Below are positions 1 to 8,067 of a stretch of DNA of 64,000 nt, piece by piece (position 1 is the first letter of the stretch; every line of letters begins with the position of its first letter). The DNA lies in contig NZ_CP012996.1 in the NCBI RefSeq assembly GCF_001412655.1, positions 620,001 through 684,000 of the forward strand. The letters run 5' to 3'. This stretch comes from Pedobacter sp. PACM 27299. GTDB lineage: Bacteria; Bacteroidota; Bacteroidia; Sphingobacteriales; Sphingobacteriaceae. The notes beneath the pieces are model-generated. The model did no database searches. It worked only from the letters and a program-made list of their open reading frames with translations, and was not told the DNA's origin. The position numbers and the translations under genes were made by a program.

Positions 1-1
1 A

Positions 2-163
2 TTGGCATTTACCAGTATTGGTTTAGAGACTAATTTCAAGGATTTATTCGGTAATCAAAGCAAGAAACCTTTGTATGCTTTTTTGCTGGCACAGCTGTTT
101 AACGTGATCATTACATTGATTATCGCATTTTATTTGTTTGGCAACACGGAGGTCTTTGCTTAA
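2..163 (+). CDS. YeiH-type putative sulfate exporter, C-terminal fragment
   Basis: Only the last 53 residues are present; the gene begins left of the window. The fragment reads through a motif like SIGLETNFKDLF, then a basic linker (NQSKKPLYAF) and a final hydrophobic helix ending in LFGNTEVFA before a TAA stop. The pattern of an IGLET-type motif, a KP-containing loop and one last membrane helix resembles the C-terminus of the UPF0324/YeiH family (putative sulfate exporters), integral inner-membrane proteins of about ten helices. The assignment rests on a short stretch, so another multi-helix transporter is possible. The sulfur link would fit the Rrf2-cobA pair about 4.6 kb downstream, but that is only suggestive. 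Confidence 0.55.
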   Translation: MAFTSIGLETNFKDLFGNQSKKPLYAFLLAQLFNVIITLIIAFYLFGNTEVFA

Positions 164-236
164 CTTTTCTGAAATTACAGATCATGGCAGGCTCCTTGCT
201 GTTCTATCTGTACATTTGAAATTGTGTTTGTAAAAG

Positions 237-2792
237 ATGAGTGATACCCCAAAGAAAAGTCTGTTTAAAGCGATAAAAGGAAAGGTAATTATTGCCTTAT
301 TACTCGCCTGTTTTGCCTTAATTATGGCTTGGGCAGTAAGTAAAGTCGCTTTTAATGAAATGCTGAATACCGTAGAAAATATATCTACGCCTAGTGAACG
401 ACTGAGGATGGTAAACCGCATCTCTTTAAAGATCAGCCGACTGGATCAATTGCAGAAAACGCAAGCCTCAAATGATCCGAAAAACTATAGTAAACTTTTA
501 AAGGAATCCGGGGAGCTGCGTGCTTCCCTGGATTCTTTATCCAGCTTATATGCTAAAGATTCCGTTCAATTGCAGCGGATCGGCAGTATTCAAAAGCTGC
601 TGAAAGAGCGTGATAACCAGTTTCTGAATTATCTAAAGGTGAGGGAGCGATTGGTAAACAACAAATCCTTCTCCACCCAGGTACAGAATCTAAGTGAAAT
701 GGTTAATAAAAGTGGGAACGATAGTACTGTTCTGGCTTCCCAATTGCAAACGTCTACCACCACCATTTATTCTTCAGAAGATAAAAACAGGGGTTTCTTT
801 GGGCGTCTTTTTGGAAAGAAGAAAGACAGCGAAGACAATAAGTCTTATAAGATCATCAATGAAAAGAATCTGAAAGTAGATACCATTTCACTTTCAAATG
901 AAGACAAGACCTCTAAAAGTCTGGAAGAAACACTTCGCAACATTGAAAAAGAGCAGAAAAGAAACAGTGCACGCTTTTTAAATAAAGAAGCGGAACTGGC
1001 CAATGCCAATAACCTTTTGATCAATCAGATGCTCGACATTCTCCGTAAGGTAGAAAGCGAAGTGGTGACGCAGATTGAACTCAATGGGATTCAGGCCAAG
1101 CATGTCGTAAATACCGGGATCAATACCATTAGTGTCATTATGCTGGTCTTTTTCCTGCTTATGCTCCTGATGCTCTATTTCATTCTAACCGACATTACCA
1201 GAAGTAATCGTTATAAAAATGAACTGGAACAGGCCAGAGATCTGGCCGAATATCATGGGATGGCCAAGCAGCGTTTCCTGTCCAATATGAGCCATGAAAT
1301 CAGGACGCCGCTCCAATCTATTATTGGTTATGCGGAACTTATTCGGCAGCAGGAGAAACCGAATCCCCGGGATATTGATGCCATTTATCATTCTTCAGAA
1401 CATTTGCTGCAGATTGTAAATGAGGTGCTGGACTATAACCGGATCATTTCTGGTAAATTTACTTTCATAGAAAAGCCTTTTGATATTGCTAAATTATTGG
1501 AAGAAGTGATTTTCGTGATGCGGCCACAAGCCGAGCGTAAATCCCTGAATTTGCTCACAGAGATCTCCCTGCATGAAACAAAATACATCAATGGTGATCC
1601 TTTCCGCTTAAAGCAAATCCTATATAATTTATTGGGTAATGCCATCAAATTTACCAACGAAGGAGAAGTGGTTTTGTCTGTTTTTTATAAACGACAAGGT
1701 GAAAGTCTGCATTTTACTTTTATGGTAAGAGATACTGGAATCGGCATTTCAGAGGCTTCAAAAGCAGTGATCTTTAATGAATTTGAGCAGGTCAATGAAA
1801 ATGATCAGGAAGTACTGCATCAGGCAGGAACAGGATTAGGGTTAACCATTATCAAATCTCTGATAGAAACCCAGGGCGGAAGAATTTATGTGAAAAGTAA
1901 AGAGGGGGTAGGCAGTGTATTTACCGTTTATCTTACTTTTAAAATCGCGGAAGAGCCGATAGAAGAGAAGTTATCACAATCAAAAGATCGGTTGAGCTGG
2001 AAACCATTTAAAGTATGGGTGGTAGATGATGATCCACTAATTTTAGAGCTTTGCAGTATTATTTTTGAACGGAATCATATTGATTATACCAGTTTTAATT
2101 CTCCGGTACAGCTGCTGCATGAAACAGAGGAAGCCGCGGGTTTAAAATATATCCTATTGGATATGCGGATGCCGGAAATGAACGGCATCGAACTTTGTCA
2201 GCTGCTGCGGAAAAAGATGGGCAATACGGTTAAGATCTTTGCGATTACCGCTCAGGTGCTTCCCGATGAACGTGAATTTCTTTTGAATAATGGGTTTGAT
2301 GGCTTGGTGATGAAGCCTTTCCGTGAAAACGAGTTACTGGCCGTTTTTTCTGAAGAACTGGAAGCGCAGTCTTTTTCAAAAGAAGCTAAACTTGTGGTCG
2401 AGGATAAAAAAATAGATTTGGCAGTAACAGATGCAGTTGCTGATCCTGTACTTGATGCTATTGAACTGGATCTTGGTCCTTTGAGAAAAATGACCTTTGA
2501 TGATGAGGAGCAATTGAAAAAGATTTTGAACAGGTTCACATTAGACTGCGAAAATGACCTGCAGGAATTGACGGAGGCGATGCAGAAGGAGGATACGGAA
2601 AAGCTCGGTCTGCTGAGTCATCGACTGGCAGGTCGCATCGCACAGATCGGTTCTAGAAATCTGGCCAGTGACTTCCGGCAACTAGAACTTGTTTTTCATC
2701 AACAAAGCATTCCCGATGAAAAGAGCAAAAAAACTGTTGTCGAACTATCCGCAAAATTAAAGCAGCTGATCGACCAGATCCACAAGCTGTAA
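237..2792 (+). CDS. Hybrid sensor histidine kinase with receiver and HPt domains
   Basis: This 851-residue inner-membrane phosphorelay kinase starts with a hydrophobic helix (residues ~16-38), then a charged, coiled-coil-rich region of ~250 residues and a second helix (~297-318). HisKA follows with the phospho-acceptor H353 in SNMSHEIRTP, then a HATPase domain (N box LLGNAIKF, G boxes DTGIGIS and GTGLGL). A receiver domain has the acidic cluster D597-D599 and phospho-acceptor D642 in LLDMRMPEMNG. A C-terminal HPt domain has H795 in LLSHRLAGR. All relay residues are intact. The presumed sensor region contains an odd basic stretch (GRLFGKKK, ~190). The gene ends 4 bp from the converging sigma-54 regulator, a possible but unproven partner. 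The stimulus is not evident. Confidence 0.93.
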   Translation: MSDTPKKSLFKAIKGKVIIALLLACFALIMAWAVSKVAFNEMLNTVENISTPSERLRMVNRISLKISRLDQLQKTQASNDPKNYSKLLKESGELRASLDSLSSLYAKDSVQLQRIGSIQKLLKERDNQFLNYLKVRERLVNNKSFSTQVQNLSEMVNKSGNDSTVLASQLQTSTTTIYSSEDKNRGFFGRLFGKKKDSEDNKSYKIINEKNLKVDTISLSNEDKTSKSLEETLRNIEKEQKRNSARFLNKEAELANANNLLINQMLDILRKVESEVVTQIELNGIQAKHVVNTGINTISVIMLVFFLLMLLMLYFILTDITRSNRYKNELEQARDLAEYHGMAKQRFLSNMSHEIRTPLQSIIGYAELIRQQEKPNPRDIDAIYHSSEHLLQIVNEVLDYNRIISGKFTFIEKPFDIAKLLEEVIFVMRPQAERKSLNLLTEISLHETKYINGDPFRLKQILYNLLGNAIKFTNEGEVVLSVFYKRQGESLHFTFMVRDTGIGISEASKAVIFNEFEQVNENDQEVLHQAGTGLGLTIIKSLIETQGGRIYVKSKEGVGSVFTVYLTFKIAEEPIEEKLSQSKDRLSWKPFKVWVVDDDPLILELCSIIFERNHIDYTSFNSPVQLLHETEEAAGLKYILLDMRMPEMNGIELCQLLRKKMGNTVKIFAITAQVLPDEREFLLNNGFDGLVMKPFRENELLAVFSEELEAQSFSKEAKLVVEDKKIDLAVTDAVADPVLDAIELDLGPLRKMTFDDEEQLKKILNRFTLDCENDLQELTEAMQKEDTEKLGLLSHRLAGRIAQIGSRNLASDFRQLELVFHQQSIPDEKSKKTVVELSAKLKQLIDQIHKL

Positions 2793-2796
2793 TGAC

Positions 2797-4125
2797 TTAT
2801 TCTATCTCATAGCGTTCCATTTTACTGTATAGGGTCTTGCGATCGATATTCAGTAATTTGGCAGCTTTAGATTTGTTGTATTTTACCTTAACCAGGGTTT
2901 CCATGATCAGCATCTTTTCATTGACTTCATTGATGGCTTTAAGATCTGAGCCCTGTGGTTTAGGTACCTGATTAATGGAAATGATCATTTCTTCTGGTAG
3001 GGCATCTATCCCTGCAGTTTCAGTAGGCGTCAATAACACCATTCTTTTGATCACATTTTTCAACTCTCTTAAGTTTCCTGGCCAATCGTATTGCAGCAGC
3101 AGGTCTTTTGCAGCTGGAGAAAGGTGCTGTACATTTCTATTCAACTCTTCATTTGAGAGTTTTATGAAATGATTGATAAACAGTTCAATGTCTTTTCCTC
3201 TTTCTCTCAAAGGTGGAAGCTGAATTTTAAACTCGTTTAAGCGATGGTAAAGATCTTCTCTGAAATCACCATTGCTGACACTGTTCTTAAGGTCATCATT
3301 GGTGGCCGTAATGATTCTGACGTCTACTCTTACATTCTTTGTACTGCCTAAAGGCTGAATGGTCCTTTCCTGTAAAGCGCGCAGCATTTTGACCTGCACT
3401 TCATAGCTTAGGTTTCCTACCTCATCTAAAAACAAGGTGCCTCCATTTGCGGCTTCAAACTGTCCTTTTTTATCGTTTAGGGCACCGGTAAAAGCGCCTT
3501 TAGCATGTCCGAACAATTCACTCGCAGCCAATTCTTTTGACAATGCACCGCAATCTATGGCAATAAAAGGTTTGTCTTTACGCTTGCTGTGGACGTGTAA
3601 TGCCCTGGCTGCATATTCTTTTCCTGTTCCGGTTTCGCCTTGAATAATCACCGACATGTCTGTTGGTGCAACCAGGTTAATGTGTTCGTATAATTTATCA
3701 GCAATGCTGCTTTTTCCTTTGATGGCATCGGCATGTTCGATTGAATTGCCGGAAACGGGTTTTTCTTTTTTACCTAAAGCATTGTTGATGATCATCAGCA
3801 ATTCATCAGGATTTACAGGCTTCGTAATGTAATCGAAGGCCCCTAATTGTATAGATTTTACAGCGGTTCTGACATCATTAAAACTGGTCATAATGATCAC
3901 TGGCTGGCTCATACCCCTATCGCGAATATGCGAGAGGACATCAAGCCCGGTGCCATCAGGAAGACGATAATCTACCAGAAATAAGTCGAAATTTTGTTCA
4001 GCGGTCAATTTCAGACTTTTCTTCACATCATTGACCGCAACAGGTTCATGCCCATGCTTGGTCAGGAAGCCTTCCAGGATTTGCGAAAAGGTAAGATCGT
4101 CTTCAATAATCAGTATTTTTGCCAT
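2797..4125 (-). CDS. Sigma-54-dependent NtrC-family response regulator
   Basis: A 442-residue transcriptional activator. An N-terminal receiver domain has the acidic pair D9-D10 and phospho-acceptor D52 (FLVDYRLPDG). A central AAA+ domain has Walker A GETGTGKE near residue 170, the GAFTGA loop that contacts sigma-54, and Walker B-like TLFLDEVG. A C-terminal Fis-type helix-turn-helix reads NKSKAAKLLNIDRKTLYSKM. I chose the ATG at 4125 (MAKILIIEDD) because the receiver fold begins there; the reading frame opens 21 residues earlier without recognisable domain sequence. It is convergent with the hybrid kinase, making a plausible two-component pair. Targets are unknown; no convincing -24/-12 promoter was seen nearby. 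Confidence 0.93.
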   Translation of the reverse strand: MAKILIIEDDLTFSQILEGFLTKHGHEPVAVNDVKKSLKLTAEQNFDLFLVDYRLPDGTGLDVLSHIRDRGMSQPVIIMTSFNDVRTAVKSIQLGAFDYITKPVNPDELLMIINNALGKKEKPVSGNSIEHADAIKGKSSIADKLYEHINLVAPTDMSVIIQGETGTGKEYAARALHVHSKRKDKPFIAIDCGALSKELAASELFGHAKGAFTGALNDKKGQFEAANGGTLFLDEVGNLSYEVQVKMLRALQERTIQPLGSTKNVRVDVRIITATNDDLKNSVSNGDFREDLYHRLNEFKIQLPPLRERGKDIELFINHFIKLSNEELNRNVQHLSPAAKDLLLQYDWPGNLRELKNVIKRMVLLTPTETAGIDALPEEMIISINQVPKPQGSDLKAINEVNEKMLIMETLVKVKYNKSKAAKLLNIDRKTLYSKMERYEIE

Positions 4126-4149
4126 AAGAATCTCGCTTGTAATTATAGC

Positions 4150-4185
4150 AAAAATACGAAAGCCGGGGGACATCCGGCTTTCGTA
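4150..4185 (-). terminator. Intrinsic terminator after the small exported protein gene
   Basis: A perfect 12-bp inverted repeat (4155-4166 with 4174-4185, stem TACGAAAGCCGG, 7-nt loop) is followed on the minus strand by a T5 run. It lies between the minus-strand small-protein gene and the minus-strand response regulator, so it should separate their transcription. Confidence 0.8.
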
Positions 4186-4214
4186 CACTATATTAATTGT
4201 TATTTATTGATGGT

Positions 4215-4526
4215 TTACTCAATAACAGCACCGTCTTTAGTTATTTTTAACGATGCAGCTTCGTCTCCTTTTTTAACATCTACCTGAAAGAATTCAGTTT
4301 TGTCGGCATTCACGATTAAGAATGCTGCTGCTGGAGTCCAGTCTTTATATTTGTCGGAAGCCAATGTTGTTTTTACTGCATCCGGAAGATCTTTCAATTC
4401 AACTGGAGTTTTTGTAGTGCTATCTTGTTTTACACTGATGATAACTGGGTTTTTAACGTCAGTTGCTTTTACTTGTGTTAATCCTGCGAATGCTAAAAAT
4501 GCGGCTGATAAGATGATCTTTTTCAT
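4215..4526 (-). CDS. Small exported protein, possibly PepSY-like
   Basis: A 103-residue protein with a clear Sec signal peptide (MKKIILSAAFLAFAGLTQVKA). The mature part, of about 80 residues, contains VELKDLPDAVKTTLASDKYKDW and ends in a strand-rich LKITKDGAVIE. The LPxxVxxxl helix followed by beta strands resembles PepSY-like/beta-lactamase-inhibitor-like small periplasmic proteins common in Bacteroidota, but I cannot assign a function. The start is the ATG at 4526, directly before the signal peptide; an in-frame ATG 12 codons upstream would precede it with a charged extension and is less likely. It appears to be a single-gene unit ending at the hairpin at 4150-4185. Confidence 0.75.
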   Translation of the reverse strand: MKKIILSAAFLAFAGLTQVKATDVKNPVIISVKQDSTTKTPVELKDLPDAVKTTLASDKYKDWTPAAAFLIVNADKTEFFQVDVKKGDEAASLKITKDGAVIE

Positions 4527-4752
4527 AACTCTATATTTAAATTTAAATTCTTTTTGTTTCAATTACGATTAGATAAGGTACATAATGGTGCCAGAATCAG
4601 GGGGTCTCCAGTAAAAGGCTCGTAATCAGTGTTTAGCTGGTTTGCGCCAAAATTGAAACTGTTGCATTATTCCACACTTTGTGGCCGAAAGAAACATGGG
4701 GGAGGGCTATTTCGACAAATTATTACCTGATGAGAAAGTAATGGATTTTTCT

Positions 4753-4760
4753 TAACTTTG
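4753..4760 (+). promoter_or_regulatory. Predicted -7 promoter box of the Rrf2 gene
   Basis: TAACTTTG matches the Bacteroidota -7 consensus TAnnTTTG. It ends only 4 nt before the ATG at 4765, so transcription would begin at or within a base or two of the start codon, predicting a leaderless or near-leaderless mRNA. No clear -33 TTG at the expected spacing was found. Confidence 0.45.
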
Positions 4761-4764
4761 CCTT

Positions 4765-5202
4765 ATGCTATCTAAGAAGACTAAATATGCAATAAAGGCG
4801 CTTGTAGCGCTCGGAAAAAACGCTGGAAATCCTCCTATGCAGATCGTAAGATTGGCAGAGCAGGAAATGATCCCCCGCAAATTCCTGGAGCAGATTCTAT
4901 TGGATATGCGTAATGCAGGATATTTATACAGTAAGAAAGGTGCCGGTGGCGGTTACAGTTTAAATAAGGAACCGGGAGATATTTTCCTGGCTGATATTCT
5001 TCGCATCACCGATGGCCCTATTGCCATGGTTCCTTGTGCCAGTCTTAAATTTTATCGCAAATGCGATGAATGCCATGATGAAATCACTTGTGGAATTAGA
5101 AAAACATTTATTGATGTTCGTGATGCGACACTTAAAGTGTTGGCGCAAACCTCTATTGCAGATGTGATTGCACGCGAAACAGATGGTAATTTCATAGAAT
5201 AA
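4765..5202 (+). CDS. Rrf2-family transcriptional regulator
   Basis: A 145-residue DNA-binding protein. The winged helix-turn-helix is at residues ~1-75 (MLSKKTKYAIKALVALG, then KFLEQILLDMRNAGYLYSKKGAGGGYSL), the typical Rrf2/CymR/IscR opening. A cysteine-rich loop follows near residues 92-112 (VPCAS, KCDECHDEITCGIRK), with four cysteines that could hold a metal or Fe-S cluster, then a dimerisation helix. In Bacteroidota such proteins often sit beside sulfur-assimilation genes; the next gene is a siroheme-pathway methyltransferase. The inverted repeat on that gene's promoter is a candidate operator. Regulation of sulfur metabolism is therefore inferred rather than shown. Confidence 0.92.
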   Translation: MLSKKTKYAIKALVALGKNAGNPPMQIVRLAEQEMIPRKFLEQILLDMRNAGYLYSKKGAGGGYSLNKEPGDIFLADILRITDGPIAMVPCASLKFYRKCDECHDEITCGIRKTFIDVRDATLKVLAQTSIADVIARETDGNFIE

Positions 5203-5244
5203 TCAACTATTTTAAAATAAAGTCTACTACTTCTATAGTCTTTT

Positions 5245-5275
5245 TATATATTTGTGTCAGCAAGACAAATATATA
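5245..5275. promoter_or_regulatory. Inverted repeat overlapping the cobA promoter box
   Basis: A perfect 11-bp inverted repeat (TATATATTTGT at 5245-5255, its complement at 5265-5275) is separated by 9 nt. The left arm contains TATATTTG (5247-5254), an exact match to the Bacteroidota -7 box TAnnTTTG. A dimeric regulator bound here would cover the RNA polymerase contact region. The adjacent Rrf2 gene makes its product the leading candidate. The site lies 20 nt upstream of the cobA ATG. Confidence 0.55.
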
Positions 5276-5295
5276 ATCCCTTTAAACCTAAGGCT

Positions 5296-6087
5296 ATGAT
5301 TTTAAATAAGATTGAAAATGGTGTAAAAGAACCTAAAATTACATTAGTAGGTGCTGGTCCAGGTGATCCTGAACTGATCAGTTTAAAGGGAGTAAAAGCC
5401 ATCAACACAGCGGATGTAGTGCTGTATGATGCCCAGGTGAATGAAGCATTACTCAACCACGCACCTGAGAAAGCCATTAAAATATTTGTAGGTAATAAAT
5501 CTGAAGACGTATCCTATTCCCAGGATGCGATCAATAAGCTGATGATTGATTACGCTTTAAACTTTGGCCATGTGGTGAGGTTGAAAAGTGGTGATCCATT
5601 TGTTTTTGCCCGTGGATTTGAAGAAGTGGATTATGCGGAATCGTATAATATCCAAACGGAAATCATCCCAGGGATCTCCAGTGCTTTAGGAGTTCCTGGT
5701 TTACATAAAATTCCAATGACTTATGATAGACTGAGTGATAGCTTTTGGGTATTGAGTGGCACTAACGCAGCTGGGGAGCTTTCTCCGGACTTGAAAGTGG
5801 CCGCAAAATCCAAAGCAACGGTCGTAGTACTCATGGGAATTGAGAAGATCAGAGAGATTGCTGCTATTTTTCAGCAGGAAGGTAAAAATAGAATGCCGGT
5901 AGCGGTCATTGAAAATGGTTCTTCTGTGAATGAAAATATTAAAATAGGGGTAGTAGATACAATTGCAGAATTAATTGAAGACCATAAGATCTCCGCGCCA
6001 GCATTACTGGTATTCGGAGATGTGGTTTCTTTACATCCCTCTTTTGCCAGAATCAAGAATTTCTATGAACTGATGGAACTGCAATAA
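5296..6087 (+). CDS. cobA: Uroporphyrinogen-III C-methyltransferase
   Basis: A 263-residue SAM-dependent methyltransferase converting uroporphyrinogen III to precorrin-2, the branch-point reaction to siroheme (sulfite/nitrite reductase cofactor) and cobalamin. Signature motifs are visible: the glycine-rich VGAGPGDPELISLKG near the N-terminus, RLKSGDPFVFARG in the middle, then EIIPGISSALG and VVVLMG. Length fits a stand-alone SUMT without the CysG dehydrogenase/ferrochelatase domain. I start at the ATG at 5296; the frame is open from a GTG at 5254, but that GTG lies inside the promoter-like palindrome. The preceding Rrf2 gene suggests control with sulfur assimilation. A good terminator follows. 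Confidence 0.92.
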   Translation: MILNKIENGVKEPKITLVGAGPGDPELISLKGVKAINTADVVLYDAQVNEALLNHAPEKAIKIFVGNKSEDVSYSQDAINKLMIDYALNFGHVVRLKSGDPFVFARGFEEVDYAESYNIQTEIIPGISSALGVPGLHKIPMTYDRLSDSFWVLSGTNAAGELSPDLKVAAKSKATVVVLMGIEKIREIAAIFQQEGKNRMPVAVIENGSSVNENIKIGVVDTIAELIEDHKISAPALLVFGDVVSLHPSFARIKNFYELMELQ

Positions 6088-6130
6088 GCGTTTATTTTGT
6101 CAGATTAACTATTCACTATAATTTTTTCAG

Positions 6131-6158
6131 AAAGCCGGATATTAAATCCGGCTTTTTT
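6131..6158 (+). terminator. Intrinsic terminator after cobA
   Basis: A 10-bp stem (AAAGCCGGAT, 6131-6140, with 6146-6155) with a 5-nt loop is followed by T residues, 44 bp after the cobA stop codon. Confidence 0.85.
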
Positions 6159-6224
6159 ACGTTTATGCTGGGATATTGGTGATCGTCGCATATTTGATAC
6201 GAACACCATTTCTCATTTATTATT

Positions 6225-6232
6225 TAACTTTG
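6225..6232 (+). promoter_or_regulatory. Predicted -7 box of the S8 protease gene
   Basis: TAACTTTG matches TAnnTTTG, 17 nt upstream of the ATG at 6250. A TTTG at 6193-6196 is too far (28 nt) to be a standard -33 partner, so only the -7 element is supported. Confidence 0.4.
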
Positions 6233-6249
6233 TCCAAATTATCTATTAT

Positions 6250-7845
6250 ATGAATATGAAGAAAGCGAACTTTTGCTATCGTGGAATATTGAGTTTGTCC
6301 TTATTGGCAGTGGTTCCATTCGTGTCTGTAGCACAAAAACCAAACTGGCAGAACCTGGATCTTAAAACAGATACTACCTTTGGTATCAGTACTGAAAAGG
6401 CTTATAAAGAATTGTTAAAAGGGAAAAAGTCTAAATCTGTAATTGTTGCGGTATTAGACGGTGGGGTCGATATTAAACATGAAGACCTGAAAAGTGTCAT
6501 TTGGGTAAATAAGAAAGAAATCGCTGGAAACGGAAAAGACGATGATAAAAACGGATACATTGATGATGTAAACGGCTGGAGCTTTTTAGGATCTAGCAAA
6601 GGGTCTATCAACTATGAAACATTAGAATTAACACGTTTGGTTCGCAGAGACAATGCGAAATTTGCGAATTTAGAGGCGAGTTCAGTAAAAGCGGAGGATC
6701 TTCCTGCATTTGAAACGTATCAGAAGAACAGGGCTGAATTTGAAAAACAATTGGTAGAAGCTAAAGAGAATCTGGAGCGTTATACTGCCTTGAAAGATGC
6801 AATTGACGGAGTAGTGAAAACGATTGGCAAAGAAAACCCTACTGCGGCAGATTTTCAAAGTTACCATCCTGCAAATGACATGGAAAAAAATATCCAGAGA
6901 ATCATGGTGCAGCAATTACAAGAGACCAACTTTAAAGATTTTTATGCAGAGCAGATTGTAGATGGTGTGGATCATTTTAAATCTCAGGTGGAGTATAACC
7001 TAAACCTTGACTTTGATCCAAGATCAATTGTTGGGGATGATCCTAATGATGTGAAAAACCGTTTCTATGGCAATAATGATGTTGCCGGACCAGATGCTTT
7101 GCACGGTTCTCATGTGTCAGGAATCATTGGCGCAGTAAGAAATAATAAAATTGGGATCAATGGTGTAGCAGATAATGTGGTGATCTTACCGGTTCGTAAT
7201 ACGCCAAATGGTGACGAACGTGATAAGGATGTGGCCAATGGTATTCGTTACGCAGTTGATAACGGAGCAAAAGTGATCAACATGAGCTTTGGAAAAGGTT
7301 ATTCATGGGATAAAAAGATCGTTGATGATGCCGTGAAATATGCCGTATCAAAAGATGTTTTATTAGTACATGCTGCTGGAAATGATAATAAAGACCTGGA
7401 TGAAGCTCAAAACTTCCCTAACCCTGAATATCAGGATGGTGGTGTAGCTTCTTCATGGATCACAGTAGGTGCTTCAGGATGGAAAAACGATGAAACCATT
7501 AAAGCTGATTTTTCTAATTACGGAAAAACTAAAGTAGATGTATTTGCACCTGGCGTAAACATCAACTCGACTACTCCGGGTTCTAAATACCAAAAATTGA
7601 ATGGTACCAGTATGGCTGCTCCAGTGGTAGCTGGTTTGGCTGGTTTGATCCGTTCTTACTACCCTAACTTAACTGCTTCGGAAGTGAAAGACATCATTAT
7701 GAAGTCTGTAGTGAAAGTAGATCAGGTGGTAAAAGTACAGCAAGGTGACGCGGTTAAGGACATTCCTTTTGCTGATCTTTGTATCAGTGGCGGTGTAGTT
7801 AATGCTTATAATGCACTTAAACTAGCTGCTGAATACAAGAAATAA
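6250..7845 (+). CDS. Exported subtilisin-like S8 serine protease
   Basis: A 531-residue protease with a signal peptide (cleavage likely after PFVSVAQ, ~residue 29). The catalytic triad is complete: D70 in AVLDGGVD, H285 in LHGSHVSG, S454 in NGTSMAAPV; the oxyanion N378 lies in HAAGNDN. The Asp-His spacing of ~215 residues is far larger than in classical subtilisins; the insert (~110-280) is charged and helix-rich (KNRAEFEKQLVEAKENLERY). No T9SS sorting domain follows the protease domain, so a periplasmic or outer-membrane-associated location is likely. An alternative ATG two codons later is possible. It forms its own unit, with a promoter-like box before it and a strong terminator after it. 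Confidence 0.92.
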   Translation: MNMKKANFCYRGILSLSLLAVVPFVSVAQKPNWQNLDLKTDTTFGISTEKAYKELLKGKKSKSVIVAVLDGGVDIKHEDLKSVIWVNKKEIAGNGKDDDKNGYIDDVNGWSFLGSSKGSINYETLELTRLVRRDNAKFANLEASSVKAEDLPAFETYQKNRAEFEKQLVEAKENLERYTALKDAIDGVVKTIGKENPTAADFQSYHPANDMEKNIQRIMVQQLQETNFKDFYAEQIVDGVDHFKSQVEYNLNLDFDPRSIVGDDPNDVKNRFYGNNDVAGPDALHGSHVSGIIGAVRNNKIGINGVADNVVILPVRNTPNGDERDKDVANGIRYAVDNGAKVINMSFGKGYSWDKKIVDDAVKYAVSKDVLLVHAAGNDNKDLDEAQNFPNPEYQDGGVASSWITVGASGWKNDETIKADFSNYGKTKVDVFAPGVNINSTTPGSKYQKLNGTSMAAPVVAGLAGLIRSYYPNLTASEVKDIIMKSVVKVDQVVKVQQGDAVKDIPFADLCISGGVVNAYNALKLAAEYKK

Positions 7846-7863
7846 TCGCATAAGTTTTAAGAT

Positions 7864-7898
7864 AAGCCTGACATCGCTAGATGTCAGGCTTTTTTTTT
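7864..7898 (+). terminator. Intrinsic terminator after the S8 protease
   Basis: A perfect 12-bp stem (AAGCCTGACATC, 7864-7875, with 7880-7891), a 4-nt loop and a run of nine T residues. It isolates the protease gene from the polysaccharide locus that follows. Confidence 0.92.
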
Positions 7899-7910
7899 GC
7901 CCTAAATCAG

Positions 7911-7926
7911 TACCCATTATTGGGTA
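7911..7926. promoter_or_regulatory. 16-bp palindrome upstream of the polysaccharide locus
   Basis: TACCCATTATTGGGTA is a perfect 6-bp inverted repeat around TTAT, 61 bp upstream of the predicted -7 box of the first polysaccharide gene. Approximate copies occur at 8802-8817, 28703-28718 and 28765-28780, all in upstream regions of the same locus. It is a candidate operator; the binding protein is unknown. Confidence 0.45.
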
Positions 7927-7986
7927 TATTTCCTTAATTACAAGCGGAATGCAGTAAAATATAACGCAGTTAATCCAACGCTATTG

Positions 7987-7994
7987 TATTTTTG
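7987..7994 (+). promoter_or_regulatory. Predicted -7 box of the polysaccharide operon
   Basis: TATTTTTG matches TAnnTTTG. It would start transcription near 8000, giving a leader of ~65 nt before the ATG at 8068 (or ~25 nt before the alternative ATG at 8026). It is the only such box between the upstream terminator and the first polysaccharide gene. Confidence 0.45.
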
Positions 7995-8067
7995 TTAAAA
8001 TGACAGGGAGATTTGATATGGGGTTATGAAATCCATGCTTGTTTTCAAAAAAATTAAAAATTCTAAG

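Noticed and set aside
4640..4700. Possible sigma-54 (-24/-12) promoter near TTGCA upstream of the Rrf2 gene
   Set aside because: The GG element at the required 10-bp spacing is missing; only a TTGC-like half is present.
5254..5295. GTG at 5254 as the cobA start
   Set aside because: It lies inside the promoter-like palindrome and adds a 14-residue extension without family similarity; the ATG at 5296 is better placed.
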